Shown: positions 16,936-26,394, counted from the first letter of the stretch. The stretch is DNA of 64,000 bases from Saccharopolyspora montiporae (GCF_015209505.1 NZ_JADEYC010000030.1:30571-94570), one strand, 5' to 3'. The notes: generated from the sequence alone by a model not told the origin. A program made the numbers and translations.

Positions 16936-18102
16936 GTGGAACTCACCGCGTACACCGACGACGTGCTGCCGCGCACCGGCGAGGCGACGCTGATCGCCCG
17001 GGTGCACGATCCGGGCGCGGGCGGCCCGTGCGTGGGTGCGGTGCGCGAGGACCACGTCGTCGACCTGACACCGATCTGCCCCACCGTCAGCGATCTGCTG
17101 GAACGCGGCGACGCCGCCGAACTCGCCGGCTGCGCACGGACGTCGCGGAGCTGGCCGCTAGCCGACCTGCTCGGCGGCACGCTGCGCGGCGACCGGTCCG
17201 CGCCGCGGCTGCTGGCCCCGGTGGACCTGCAGGTGCTCAAGGCGGCGGGGGTGACCTTCGCCCGGTCGATGCTGGAACGCGTGGTGGAGGAGCGCGCCGC
17301 CGGCGACCCGCGGCAGGCCGAACGACTGCGGGCCGAACTCGCCGACCTGCTCGGCGGCAGCCTCTCCGGTGTGCGCCCCGGCTCGGAGCAGGCCGAGCAG
17401 GTCAAGCAGGCGCTTCTCGAACGCGGGATGTGGTCGCAGTACCTGGAAGTCGGCATCGGCCCCGACCCGGAGGTCTTCACCAAGGCACCGGTGTTGTCCG
17501 CGGTGGGCACGGGTGCGCAGATCGGCGTGCTGGCCCGTTCAGCGTGGAACAACCCGGAACCGGAGCTGGTGGTGGTGGCCGACTCCCGGGGACGACCGGT
17601 GGGCGCCTCGCTGGCCAACGACGTCAACCTGCGCGACTTCGAGGGCCGCAGCGCGCTGCTGCTGACCGAGGCCAAGGACAACAACGCCTCCTGCGCCCTC
17701 GGGCCGTTCCTGCGGCTGTTCGACGAGCGGTTCGGCCTGGACGAGGCCGCCGGCGCCGAAGTGCGGTTGCGCATCACCGGCACCGACGGGTTCCAGCTGG
17801 AGGCGGTCAGCCGGGTCGGCGAGATCAGCAGGCATCCGCGCGAACTGCTCGGCCACGTGCACGGACGCCACCACGCCTACCCGGACGGGTTCGCGCTGCT
17901 GACCGGCACCATGTTCGCCCCGACCGAGGACCGGGACGCGCCGGGGCAGGGCTTCACCCACCACCGCGGGGACGTGGTGGCCATCTCGGCGCCCGAGCTG
18001 GGCTGCCTGGTCAACGAAGTCACCAGCGCGGAGGACGCGCCCGACTGGTCGTTCGGCATCCGGGACCTGATGCACAACCTCGCCGCGCGCGGGCTGCTCT
18101 GA
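16936..18102 (+). CDS. Fumarylacetoacetate hydrolase (FAH) family protein
   Basis: A 388-residue protein from a GTG at 16936 with GGGAGG five bases upstream. The C-terminal FAH fold shows PEVFTKAPVLSAVGTGAQIG, LVVVADSRGRPVGASLANDVNLRDFEG and LTEAKDNNASCALGPFLR, carrying the acidic metal ligands of the family. Length and N-terminal domain resemble sugar-acid dehydratases of the FAH family (2-keto-3-deoxy-arabinonate dehydratase type) more than simple decarboxylases. Substrate cannot be fixed from context; no sugar-acid genes adjoin. Confidence 0.82.
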   Translation: MELTAYTDDVLPRTGEATLIARVHDPGAGGPCVGAVREDHVVDLTPICPTVSDLLERGDAAELAGCARTSRSWPLADLLGGTLRGDRSAPRLLAPVDLQVLKAAGVTFARSMLERVVEERAAGDPRQAERLRAELADLLGGSLSGVRPGSEQAEQVKQALLERGMWSQYLEVGIGPDPEVFTKAPVLSAVGTGAQIGVLARSAWNNPEPELVVVADSRGRPVGASLANDVNLRDFEGRSALLLTEAKDNNASCALGPFLRLFDERFGLDEAAGAEVRLRITGTDGFQLEAVSRVGEISRHPRELLGHVHGRHHAYPDGFALLTGTMFAPTEDRDAPGQGFTHHRGDVVAISAPELGCLVNEVTSAEDAPDWSFGIRDLMHNLAARGLL

Positions 18103-18116
18103 CCGGAACCGGTCAG
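18099..18116. terminator. Bidirectional palindrome containing both stop codons
   Basis: CTGACCGG-AA-CCGGTCAG is an eight-pair palindrome between two convergent genes; the TGA of the FAH gene (18100-18102) and the TGA of the HTH gene (18113-18115, minus) both lie within its arms. It may end transcription in both directions, though the stem is short. Confidence 0.4.
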
Positions 18117-18388
18117 CCCGCCGCGCCGACGGCGGTTCCGGTGCTCAGGCCGTGCGCGCGAGTGCCCAGCCGGTAGCCGGGTGCTCCGTGCTCGATCCAG
18201 TCCAGCTCGACGAGCTGGACGAGGATCCGGAACACTGTGGAGCGCGGCAGGCCCGAGTCGCGGGTGACCTCGGCCAGCGTCAACCAGCTCGTCCGCCCCG
18301 GGAAGACGTCCAGGATCAGCGTCATCCGCTCGACCACCGAAGGCGGTCGGCGGGTCCCGCCGGCGCGCAGTCCGTTCGCCGCAGTCAT
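18113..18388 (-). CDS. IclR-type winged-helix protein lacking the effector domain
   Basis: The 91-residue protein starts MTAANGLRAGGTRRPPSVVER after a good site (GGGAGG, spacing about 10). Residues about 15-80 match the IclR DNA-binding domain (MTLILDVFPGRTSWLTLAEVTRDSGLPRSTVFRILVQLVELDWIEHGAPGYRLG). The roughly 170-residue effector domain is absent: the frame stops at TGA within the palindrome shared with the convergent gene. A good ribosome site and intact domain suggest a working small regulator rather than debris, but a truncated gene is possible. Confidence 0.7.
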   Translation of the reverse strand: MTAANGLRAGGTRRPPSVVERMTLILDVFPGRTSWLTLAEVTRDSGLPRSTVFRILVQLVELDWIEHGAPGYRLGTRAHGLSTGTAVGAAG

Positions 18389-18523
18389 GACACCTGCCTC
18401 CCGGTTCGCTCCCCCGAGCGGACAATGCCTTCTCTGAAAACCTAGCACTTGCTCGGTGTCCGGAAAAAGGACTGCACAGCGGGTAATTCGTTGACACCGA
18501 CGTTCATCTCGGGTTACCTGGAC

Positions 18524-18540
18524 TATGCCTGCTAGGCATA
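18524..18540. promoter_or_regulatory. Perfect inverted repeat, possible operator
   Basis: TATGCCT-GCT-AGGCATA is a perfect seven-pair repeat in the 253-base gap between the IclR-type gene and the PadR gene. A TTGACA (18491-18496) lies upstream on the plus strand without a matching -10. It could be an operator or a weak terminator of the PadR gene; nothing else is seen in the gap. Confidence 0.35.
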
Positions 18541-18641
18541 TGCGCACCCGGACGGCCGCAGCGACGCGACCGTCCCCGCACCCGGGAGGCCGGCGAGTGC
18601 ACCGGACACCGACCGCACGACCCCGCTCGCCACGGACCGCG

Positions 18642-19286
18642 TCAGCCCCTGCGTCGCAGATCCCCCGGACTCCGCCGCGCGGCCCGCGCCCGGCGCCGCG
18701 CGCTGCCGCGCTTGGCCGCCACCCGGTCGAGATCGGCCAGCATGCCGTCGATCCGGTCGCGCTCCTGCTCGTAGTACCGCTCCGACCAGCGCAGCACCAT
18801 TTCCGGGTAGGCCCAACCGGGTTCGCGGGACGCGCCCTCGGCATCGGCACCGGCCGCCGCGCGCAACTCCTCGGCGTGCCCGCGGTGCTCCAGGAGCATC
18901 GCCCGCAGTTCGGCCGGATCACCGAGGTGACCCAGCCACATCCGCAGCATCACGCCGTGCTTGAGCACCGCCGGTTCCACCGGGGATTCGCCCGCCCACG
19001 CCGCCGCGGCCTTCTCGCCTTCCGCCGTGATGGAGTACAGCCGCTTGCCCCGGACCTCGTCGCGCTCCACGACCCGCGATGTCGCGTACCCGTGCACCTC
19101 AAGCCGGCGCAGCTCGGTGTAGATCTGGCTGTAGGACGGGGCCCAGTAGAAGAAGCGCAGGCTCCAGTCCGCCCACTTCTTGAGGTCGTACCCGGACAGC
19201 TCCTCGCCGAAGGACAGCAGTCCGAGCACGGCCCAGCTCGTCGTCCGCAGGTCCGGCAGCGGCGCGGGGTTCTCATCGTCGGCCAT
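18642..19286 (-). CDS. PadR-family transcriptional regulator
   Basis: A 214-residue protein. Residues about 14-95 form the PadR winged helix (SWAVLGLLSFGEELSGYDLKKW ... YSQIYTELRRLEVHGYATSRVVERDEVRGKRLYSITAEGEKAAAAW), followed by the C-terminal dimerisation helices typical of the longer PadR (Vir) group and a basic tail (ARRRARAARRSPGDLRRRG). It is divergent from the esterase/monooxygenase/SDR operon, 89 bases between starts, and probably represses it. Confidence 0.9.
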   Translation of the reverse strand: MADDENPAPLPDLRTTSWAVLGLLSFGEELSGYDLKKWADWSLRFFYWAPSYSQIYTELRRLEVHGYATSRVVERDEVRGKRLYSITAEGEKAAAAWAGESPVEPAVLKHGVMLRMWLGHLGDPAELRAMLLEHRGHAEELRAAAGADAEGASREPGWAYPEMVLRWSERYYEQERDRIDGMLADLDRVAAKRGSARRRARAARRSPGDLRRRG

Positions 19287-19375
19287 GCGCGCACGATACC
19301 CCCGAAGCACCGCACCGCCGGAGCACCGGATTCCGGAATTCACCTGTATGCCAACGGATCCCCATTGGAGGCGCG

Positions 19376-20314
19376 ATGTTCGACGACGAGATCGCCCGGT
19401 TCCTGGAGGTGTTGGACCGGGGCTTTCCCCCGGTGCACGAGATGACTCCGCAGCAAGCGCGGGAAGCGGTGTCCGCGCGGCGCGCCGACCGAGCCCCCGA
19501 ACCGGTGCACGAGGTGACCGAGCATCAGCTGTCCACACCGGACGACGGACCGCTGCTGCGGGTGTACCGACCGCACGGCGAACCGGGCGCACCGGCGGTG
19601 GTCTTCTGCCACGGCGGCGGATTCGTGCTCTGCGATCTGGATTCGCACGACGCCTTCTGCCGCTGGCTGTGCCGGACCTGCTCGGTCGTCGTGGTCTCGG
19701 TCGGCTACCGGCGCGCTCCCGAGCATCCCGCCCCGGCCGCCGCCGAGGACGCCTACCGGGCGCTGCGGTGGACGGCGGAAGAATGCGCGGGCATCGACGC
19801 CGACCGGATCGCGGTGGCCGGGGATAGCGCGGGCGGCAACCTCGCGGCGGTGAGCTGCCTGTTGGCCCGCGAGCGTTCCGGTCCGCGTCCGGCCGGCCAG
19901 GTGCTGCTCTACCCGATGATCGACCCGAACTGCGACACCGCCAGCCAGCACCGCTACGCCACCGGCCACTTCACCACCCGAGCCGCCCTGCGCTGGTACT
20001 GGCACCAGTACCTCGGCACCGCCGCACCGCCCGAACCGCAGTGCGCGGTGGCGCCGATGCGCGCCGCGCAGCACACCGGATTGCCGCCGGCGGTCGTGGT
20101 CACCGCCGGGCTCGATCCGCTCAGCGACGAAGGCCGCGCCTACGCCGCGACCTTGCGCGCCGCCGGTGTCCCGCTGGTGCACCGGCACCACCCGGACCTG
20201 TTCCACGGTTTCGCCACCGTCGAGGGCTTGGACGCCGCCTCCTGCGCGCGCGAGCTGCTGGCCGCCGATGTGCGCGATCTGTTCGACCGGCGAACCGCGG
20301 AGGTGGTCGCATGA
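19376..20314 (+). CDS. Alpha/beta-hydrolase, hormone-sensitive-lipase type esterase
   Basis: A 312-residue esterase with oxyanion HGGGF and nucleophile elbow GDSAGGN, then the acid in TAGLDPLSDEG and the His in LFHGF. This is family IV (HSL) of bacterial lipases, which cleaves short esters and lactones. It is first in a three-gene operon with overlapping stops and starts; downstream of a Baeyer-Villiger reaction an esterase would hydrolyse the ester or lactone formed. GGAGG lies six bases before the ATG. Confidence 0.9.
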   Translation: MFDDEIARFLEVLDRGFPPVHEMTPQQAREAVSARRADRAPEPVHEVTEHQLSTPDDGPLLRVYRPHGEPGAPAVVFCHGGGFVLCDLDSHDAFCRWLCRTCSVVVVSVGYRRAPEHPAPAAAEDAYRALRWTAEECAGIDADRIAVAGDSAGGNLAAVSCLLARERSGPRPAGQVLLYPMIDPNCDTASQHRYATGHFTTRAALRWYWHQYLGTAAPPEPQCAVAPMRAAQHTGLPPAVVVTAGLDPLSDEGRAYAATLRAAGVPLVHRHHPDLFHGFATVEGLDAASCARELLAADVRDLFDRRTAEVVA

Positions 20315-21915
20315 CCGGCGCCGACACCGACATCCTCATCATCGGCGCGGGTTTCTCCGGGTTGCGCGCGATGCACGCCGCGACCCGGGCCGGCCTGTCG
20401 GCGACCGGTGTCGAGTCCGGGCGCGGCGTCGGCGGGACCTGGTACTGGAACCGCTACCCGGGTGCGCGCTGCGATGTGGAGAGCATCGACTACTCGTACT
20501 CCTTCGACCCGCAGCTGCAGGACGAGTGGGAGTGGAGCGAGCGCTACGCGACCCAGCCGGAGATCCTGGCCTACCTGGAACACGTCGCCGACCGCTACGA
20601 CCTGCGCCGCCGCTTCGAGTTCGGCACCACGGTGCTGGCTGCGTCCTTCGACGGGGTGCGCTGGTCGGTGCGCACCGACGGCGACCGGGAGTACCGCCCG
20701 CGATTCCTGTTGTGCGCAACGGGAAGCCTGTCCATACCGTCGGTTCCGGATCTGCCCGGCCTCGACGGTTTCGCCGGGCGGACGCTGCTCACCGCTCGGT
20801 GGCCCGCGGAGGAGGTCTCGTTCCGCGGCGAGCGGGTGGGGGTGATCGGCACCGGGTCCAGCGGGATCCAGTCGATCCCGCTCATCGCCGAGCAGGCCGC
20901 CGAACTCACCGTGTTCCAGCGCACCGCCAACTACAGCGTCCCGGCCGACAACCGGCCGTTCAGTCCCGCGGAACGCGCCGAGATCCGGCGGATGTACCCG
21001 CGGCGCCGCGCCGATTCGGCCTACAGCCCGGCGGGAACCCCGCACGAGGCCTACCCGGCCGATGCGCTGGCGATCGACCAGCGGGAACGGGACAGCGCCT
21101 TCCAGGAGCGCTGGTCGGCGGGCGGGGTGCTGTTCGGCAAGACGTTCCCCCGGCAGACCACCGACGAGCGGGTCAACGCGCTGGCCCGGGAGTTCGCCGA
21201 GACCAAGATCCGGGCGACGGTGCGCGATCCGCGGGTGGCCGCGGACCTCGTACCGGACGACCACCCCATCGGGACCAAGCGCATCTGCACCGACTCCGGC
21301 TACTACGAGACCTTCAACCGCGACCACGTCCGGCTGGTCAACCTGCGCCGCGAACCGCTGGAGGCGGTCACGCCGACCGGGGTACGGACCGCGGCCGGGG
21401 ACTACGAACTGGATTCGCTCGTGCTGGCAACGGGTTTCGACGCGATGACCGGCGCGCTGCGGCGGATCGACCTGCGCGGCCCGCGCGGCGACCGGCTGCA
21501 GGAGGCGTGGACGGGCGGACCCGTGAGCTACCTCGGCCTCGCCGTGCCCGGACTGCCGAACCTGTTCTACCTCACCGGGCCGGGCAGTCCGTCCGTGCTG
21601 GTGAACATGGTCACCGCCGCCGAGCAGCAGGTCGACTGGCTGGTCGGGCTGGTTCGGCACTGCCTGGACGAGGGCATCGACGAGGTGGAGGCCCGCGCCG
21701 ACGCGGCGCAGCGCTGGACGCGGCACGTGGACGAGGTCGCCGAGCGGACCCTGTTCCCGCAGGCGGCCTCCTGGTACACGGGCGCGAACGTGCCGGGCAA
21801 GCAGCGCCGGTTCATGCCGTACCTGGGCGGTTTCGGCGCCTACCGCCGAGCGTGCGAGCAGGTCAGCGCCGAGGGGTACCCGGGATTCGTGCTCACCTCG
21901 CGGGGTGCCCGGTGA
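20311..21915 (+). CDS. Flavin monooxygenase, cyclohexanone-monooxygenase-like (altered BVMO motif)
   Basis: A 534-residue FAD/NADPH enzyme. FAD-binding GAGFSGL near residue 11; GVGGTWYWNRYPGARCDVES is the strong Baeyer-Villiger block; NADPH site GVIGTGSSGIQSI. The BVMO fingerprint FxGxxxHxxxW reads FAGRTLLTARW, with Leu in place of the usual His, so it may be a divergent BVMO or a plain hydroxylase. The gene starts on the ATGA overlapping the esterase stop and ends on a GTGA with the SDR. Likely inserts oxygen next to a cyclic or aryl ketone. Confidence 0.88.
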   Translation: MTGADTDILIIGAGFSGLRAMHAATRAGLSATGVESGRGVGGTWYWNRYPGARCDVESIDYSYSFDPQLQDEWEWSERYATQPEILAYLEHVADRYDLRRRFEFGTTVLAASFDGVRWSVRTDGDREYRPRFLLCATGSLSIPSVPDLPGLDGFAGRTLLTARWPAEEVSFRGERVGVIGTGSSGIQSIPLIAEQAAELTVFQRTANYSVPADNRPFSPAERAEIRRMYPRRRADSAYSPAGTPHEAYPADALAIDQRERDSAFQERWSAGGVLFGKTFPRQTTDERVNALAREFAETKIRATVRDPRVAADLVPDDHPIGTKRICTDSGYYETFNRDHVRLVNLRREPLEAVTPTGVRTAAGDYELDSLVLATGFDAMTGALRRIDLRGPRGDRLQEAWTGGPVSYLGLAVPGLPNLFYLTGPGSPSVLVNMVTAAEQQVDWLVGLVRHCLDEGIDEVEARADAAQRWTRHVDEVAERTLFPQAASWYTGANVPGKQRRFMPYLGGFGAYRRACEQVSAEGYPGFVLTSRGAR

Positions 21916-22634
21916 CCCCCGGGCCGCTGGTCGACCTGACCGGGAAGGTCGCGCTGATCACCGGTGCGGCGCGCGGGCAGGGCGCGGCCGAGGCGGAGCT
22001 GTTCGGCGAACTCGGCGCGCAGGTGGTACTCACCGATCAGGATCCGGCGGGCGCCGCCCTCGCCGACCGGCTGGGCGGGAGCTTCCACGAGCTGGACGTC
22101 GCCGCGGAGCAGGACTGGGACCGGGTGGTGCGGCGTGTGCTCGCCACGCACGGACGGATCGACGTCCTGGTCAACAACGCGGGCATCTACCGCACGGGGT
22201 CGCTGGGCGACTGGGCGGAACCGGACCTGCGTCGGTTGCTGGACATCAACCTGCTCGGACCGATCCTGGGCATGCGCGCGGTGCTGCCCGCGTTTCCCGC
22301 GGCCGGCGGGGCGATCGTCAACGTCGCGTCGATCTCCGGGCTGCGCGGGCACGGCGGCGCCCTGCCGTACGCCTCGTCGAAGTGGGGACTGCGCGGTGCG
22401 AGCCGCTCGGCCGCCCGCGAGTACGCGGACCGGCACGTGCGGGTCAACTGCGTGTGCCCGGGTTCGGTGGACACGCCGATGATCGACGCCGCCGCGCTGG
22501 ACCTCGCGCACCTGCCGATCCCCCGCAGCGGGGAGCCCGGCGAGGTCGCCGGCCTGGTCGCGTTCCTGGCCAGCGACGCCGCCGCCTACTGCACCGGTGC
22601 CGACTTCGTCGTGGACGGCGGGGCGACCGCCTGA
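21912..22634 (+). CDS. Short-chain dehydrogenase/reductase (classical SDR)
   Basis: A 240-residue oxidoreductase with cofactor loop TGAARGQG, NNAG, and catalytic Ser/Tyr/Lys (SIS ... YASSK). The Asp at the end of beta2 (LTDQD) predicts NAD(H). In the operon it would oxidise an alcohol to the ketone used by the monooxygenase: alcohol, ketone, ester, then hydrolysis by the esterase, a complete small catabolic route. The route is inference. Confidence 0.9.
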   Translation: MTPGPLVDLTGKVALITGAARGQGAAEAELFGELGAQVVLTDQDPAGAALADRLGGSFHELDVAAEQDWDRVVRRVLATHGRIDVLVNNAGIYRTGSLGDWAEPDLRRLLDINLLGPILGMRAVLPAFPAAGGAIVNVASISGLRGHGGALPYASSKWGLRGASRSAAREYADRHVRVNCVCPGSVDTPMIDAAALDLAHLPIPRSGEPGEVAGLVAFLASDAAAYCTGADFVVDGGATA

Positions 22635-22638
22635 GACG

Positions 22639-23037
22639 TCAGCGGAACATCGCCGCGAGGTCGCCGGGCAGCTGGGCGATCGTCGTCTCGACCTGCCTGC
22701 GCGGCGCCCACTCGCGGATGGTGTGCAGCACGGCCTTGACCTCGGTCTCCACCTCGTCCTCGTCCACCGAGCCGATCTCGCCGCTGACCTTGTCCAGGAA
22801 CTCGTGCGCGTCGAACCGCTGCGCCTTGCCGGAGTGCCGGGTCAGCGATGGCTCCAGGTTCTCCGGCAGGCCGGATCCGAGCTCCTCGGCCTGGCGTGCG
22901 GTGAGCCGCTCGCCCAGCGCGGAAACCGTGGCCCGGCAAGCGCGTTCGGCGTCCGCCGTGGACTTCAGATCAGCTTGGGCCTGGACGTCGCGGACGAAGC
23001 TCCGCATTTCGGCGTCCGGGGAATCCGGGAAGGTCAT
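22639..23037 (-). CDS. DUF2267 protein
   Basis: A 132-residue acidic protein of the DUF2267 type: AERACRATVSALGERLTARQAEELGSGLPENL then FDAHEFLDKVSGEIG and a C-terminal QLPGDLAAMF. The family is a small helical domain often found duplicated, with no known activity. It ends four bases from the convergent SDR stop and stands alone. Confidence 0.82.
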   Translation of the reverse strand: MTFPDSPDAEMRSFVRDVQAQADLKSTADAERACRATVSALGERLTARQAEELGSGLPENLEPSLTRHSGKAQRFDAHEFLDKVSGEIGSVDEDEVETEVKAVLHTIREWAPRRQVETTIAQLPGDLAAMFR

Positions 23038-23165
23038 GACGCCTCCAACTCCCACGTTCGGCTGCGTCCCGCGAAGCCGGTGCGCGGCGCTCCGCCGGTG
23101 CCTGCACGGCCCGCCCCGCCTACCCGGCACGCGCACCGGGTACACCTGGAGGGCGCACGCACCGG

Positions 23166-23729
23166 TCAACCGTGCGCGGTCACCGGCATCGGGATCTCGA
23201 AGTGCACGGCCGGACTGTACCGCGGATCGGTGCGCCCGTCGTGGACCTCCTTGCCGATACCGCGCCAAAACGGTTCCGCGCCCTCGATCGCGGTGTTGGT
23301 GTGCAGGTAGATCGACTCGTAGCCGGGGGCCTGCGCGATGAACCGGCAGGCCATGTCCACCAGGGTGCGGGCCAGCCCGTTGCGCCGGTGCTCCGGGCGC
23401 ACGTACACGCGGAAGATCTGCGCCGTGCTGCCGGACGGGTAGCGCTCGGTCAGCCACGGGGGGTGCGGCGGGCTCTTCGGCCCGTCCGCGCGCACGGCGG
23501 CGGTACCGACGATCTCCCCGGCGCGCTCGGCCACGAACAGCTCCTGGCGCGGATCGTCGAAGTACGCGCCCTGCATGTCGATCACGTCGCGGTGCCAGTC
23601 GGCGACGTAACCGTGCCCCATCACCTGGTAGAAGGTGTCGAACATGACCGACCGCGCGCCGTCCGCGTCCGCCGGTCCGGCGACCCGCACCACGTACTCG
23701 CCAACGGCGCATTCCTCGATCACGGCCAC
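23166..23729 (-). CDS. GNAT-family N-acetyltransferase
   Basis: A 187-residue acetyltransferase starting at GTG 23729, preceded by GGGAGG at good spacing. The acetyl-CoA loop is VRPEHRRNGLARTLVDMA (motif A, R/Q-x-x-G-x-A form), with YLHTNTAIEGAEPFWRGIG as motif B. Substrate unknown. It is transcribed toward the DUF2267 gene and separated from metE by two hairpins. Confidence 0.85.
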   Translation of the reverse strand: MAVIEECAVGEYVVRVAGPADADGARSVMFDTFYQVMGHGYVADWHRDVIDMQGAYFDDPRQELFVAERAGEIVGTAAVRADGPKSPPHPPWLTERYPSGSTAQIFRVYVRPEHRRNGLARTLVDMACRFIAQAPGYESIYLHTNTAIEGAEPFWRGIGKEVHDGRTDPRYSPAVHFEIPMPVTAHG

Positions 23730-23836
23730 AGTTGCCTCCCGGCTGTGTTGCAAGCGGTGTGCTGTTGAGCAGATTCTGCAACAGGACCATCGGCGGCACC
23801 GCGCGGGGACCGCGGGGCGCGCCGGCGCACGACGAA

Positions 23837-23880
23837 AGCCGGTGCCCCCGCGGTTCCCACGTTCCGCGGAGGCACCGGCT
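23837..23880 (-). terminator. Hairpin between metE and GNAT gene
   Basis: AGCCGGTGCC (23837-23846) pairs with GGCACCGGCT (23871-23880), with a further CGCGG/CCGCG inner pairing. It is the second of two stems behind metE. Confidence 0.65.
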
Positions 23881-23890
23881 CGCTGCCCGC

Positions 23891-23926
23891 GCCCGGCCGC
23901 ACCGGGAGTGAGTGGTGCGGCCGGGC
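23891..23926 (-). terminator. metE terminator hairpin
   Basis: A perfect 13-pair stem, GCCCGGCCGCACC (23891-23903) with its complement at 23914-23926, loop of 10 bases. It begins about 21 bases past the metE stop on the minus strand. Confidence 0.8.
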
Positions 23927-23947
23927 ACGGAACCTCGGTCGAGGTGG

Positions 23948-26236
23948 TCAGCCCAGGGTGGGCCGGACCTCCTTCGTCGCCGTGATCATGTTGCGCAGCG
24001 CGGTTTCCACCTCGGCGTAGCCGCGGGTCTTGAGCCCGCAGTCCGGGTTGACCCACAGCCGCTCGGCGGGCACCGCGGCCAGCGCCGCCCGCAGCAGGTC
24101 GGTGATCTCGGCCGCCTCCGGCACGCGCGGCGAGTGGATGTCGTAGACACCCGGCCCGACGCCGCGGCCGAAGCCCACCTCGTTGAGGTCGTCGAGGACC
24201 TCCATCCGGGAGCGGGCGGCCTCGATGCTGGTGACGTCCGCATCGAGGTCGACGATCGCGTTGATCACGTCACCGAACTCGGAGTAGCACAGGTGGGTGT
24301 GGATCTGCGTGGCGTCCGCGATCCCGGCCGTGGCCAGCCGGAAGGACTCCACCGCCCACTCCAGGTACTCCTTGTGCTGCACCGCGCGCAGCGGGAGCAG
24401 CTCGCGCAGTGCCGGCTCGTCGACCTGCACCACGCCGATGCCCGCTGCCTCCAGGTCGTGCACCTCGTCGCGGATGGCCATGGCCACCTGCTTGGCGGTG
24501 TCGGCCATCGGTTGGTCGTCGCGGACGAACGACCAGGACAGGATGGTCACCGGGCCGGTGAGCATGCCCTTGACCGGCTTGCCGGTCAGCCCCTGCGCGT
24601 AGGTGGCCCAGTCGACCGTGATGGCCTTGGGCCGGGACACGTCGCCGAACAGGATCGGCGGGCGCACGCAGCGCGAGCCGTAGGACTGCACCCACCCGTT
24701 GGCCGTGCTGACGAAGCCCTCCATGTACTCGGAGAAGTACTGGACCATGTCGTTGCGCTCGGGCTCGCCGTGCACCAGCACGTCCAGGCCGAGGTCCTCC
24801 TGCAGGCGGATGACCCGCTCGATCTCGTCGCGCATCCGCTGCTTGTAGGTGGCCTGGTCGATGCTGCCGTTGGTCAGCGCGGCGCGGGCCTTGCGGACGT
24901 CGGTCGTCTGCGGGAACGAGCCGATCGTCGTGGTGGGCAGCTTCGGCAGACCCAGCGCGTCCTCCTGGGCCTTCTTCCGCGTCCCGTACTCGCTGCGGCG
25001 AGCGTCCTGCGGCTTCAACGCCCCGATGCGGTCGCGGACCGCGCTGTTGTGCGTGCGCTCGGCACCGGCGCGGTCGGCCACCGCGGCCCGCGCGGCGGCG
25101 AGCTCCTTCGACACGGCGTCCTGCCCCTGGGCCAGCGCCTTGCCCAGGGTCACGACCTCGTCGACCTTCTGCGCCGCGAAGGCCAGCCAGGACTTGACCT
25201 GCGGGTCGATGGCGGTCTCCGCCTCGACGTCGTAGGGCACGTGCAGCAGCGAGCACGAGGTCCCCACGGAGACCTCACGCGCCGAGCCGAGCAGGGTGGC
25301 CGCGGTGGCCAGCGCCTTGTCCAGGTCGGTGCGCCAGATGTTGCGGCCGTCCACGAGGCCCGCGACCAGTTCCTTGTCCTTGAGGCCCTGGGTGCTGGTC
25401 AGGCGGTCGACCGAGGAGCCGCCGGCGACGAGGTCCACGGACAGCGCCTCGACCGGGGAGGCCCCGAGCACGCCCAGCGCCTCGCCGAGGTCACCGAAGT
25501 AGCCCGCTACCAGCAGCTTCGGCCGCTTCGCCAGCGAACCCAGCTTCTGGTAAGCGCTCTTCAGCGCGTCCAGCTCCGCGGCGGAACGGTCGGCGGCGAA
25601 GGCCGGCTCGTCCAGCTGGACCCACTCCGCGCCGGCCTTGTTCAGCTCGGCCAGCAGCTCGGCGTAGACGTCCACCAACTCGTCGAGCTTGTCCAGCGGC
25701 TCGAAGCCCTCCGGGGCTCCCTCGGCCGGCTTGGACAGCAGCAGGAAGGTCAGCGGGCCGACCAGCACCGGACGGGTCGTGACGCCGAGGTCAGCGGCCT
25801 CGCGGAACGACTCGACCGGGGTGCGGTCGGCGATCGAGAACGTCGTGTCCGGGCCGATTTCCGGAACGAGGTAGTGGTAGTTCGTATCGAACCACTTCGT
25901 CATCTCCAGCGGCGGCGTGGATTCCACACCGCGGGCCATGGCGAAGTAGGTGTCCAGGGTGTTCAGGCCCAGTTTGCGGTACCGGTCCGGCACGGCGCCG
26001 AAGGTGACCGCGGTGTCCAGCACCTGGTCGTAGTAGGAGAAGGTGTTGCCGGGAACCGAATCCAGGCCTGCGTCCCGCAGCTGCTTCCAGGTGTCGGTCC
26101 GCAGCCGGCGCGCCACCTCCCGCAGTTCGTCGGCACTGCTCTTGGACGCCCAGTAGCTTTCCAGGGCTCGCTTGAGCTCCCGCTTCGGACCGATCCGGGG
26201 GTAGCCAAGTACGGTTGAACCGATCTTGCTGGTCAA
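23948..26236 (-). CDS. metE: Cobalamin-independent methionine synthase
   Basis: MetE (762 residues) transfers the methyl group of 5-methyltetrahydropteroyl-triglutamate to homocysteine without B12. The N-terminus [21 protein letters not shown] is diagnostic; the zinc-site region includes HTHLCYSEF (His/Cys) and the C-terminal NPDCGLKTR Cys. The start is read as TTG at 26236, with GAGGAG seven bases upstream; no ATG or GTG fits. Length agrees with E. coli MetE (753). A cobalamin riboswitch sits in its 5' region, so B12 should shut it off. Confidence 0.95.
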   Translation of the reverse strand: MTSKIGSTVLGYPRIGPKRELKRALESYWASKSSADELREVARRLRTDTWKQLRDAGLDSVPGNTFSYYDQVLDTAVTFGAVPDRYRKLGLNTLDTYFAMARGVESTPPLEMTKWFDTNYHYLVPEIGPDTTFSIADRTPVESFREAADLGVTTRPVLVGPLTFLLLSKPAEGAPEGFEPLDKLDELVDVYAELLAELNKAGAEWVQLDEPAFAADRSAAELDALKSAYQKLGSLAKRPKLLVAGYFGDLGEALGVLGASPVEALSVDLVAGGSSVDRLTSTQGLKDKELVAGLVDGRNIWRTDLDKALATAATLLGSAREVSVGTSCSLLHVPYDVEAETAIDPQVKSWLAFAAQKVDEVVTLGKALAQGQDAVSKELAAARAAVADRAGAERTHNSAVRDRIGALKPQDARRSEYGTRKKAQEDALGLPKLPTTTIGSFPQTTDVRKARAALTNGSIDQATYKQRMRDEIERVIRLQEDLGLDVLVHGEPERNDMVQYFSEYMEGFVSTANGWVQSYGSRCVRPPILFGDVSRPKAITVDWATYAQGLTGKPVKGMLTGPVTILSWSFVRDDQPMADTAKQVAMAIRDEVHDLEAAGIGVVQVDEPALRELLPLRAVQHKEYLEWAVESFRLATAGIADATQIHTHLCYSEFGDVINAIVDLDADVTSIEAARSRMEVLDDLNEVGFGRGVGPGVYDIHSPRVPEAAEITDLLRAALAAVPAERLWVNPDCGLKTRGYAEVETALRNMITATKEVRPTLG

Positions 26237-26394
26237 CGCTCTCTCCTCGCGAGCTCGACAACAGAGTTCGCCGAAGTCGAGGGGCGGAGCGGCCAGCGGG
26301 TACCCACGGCGGACGCACGACTGCGCGCCGGGGCGGCTCGTCCGGCCAGGTCCTCCCTCGGAACCTCGGACCAGCGCGCACCGACCGGGTGCGC

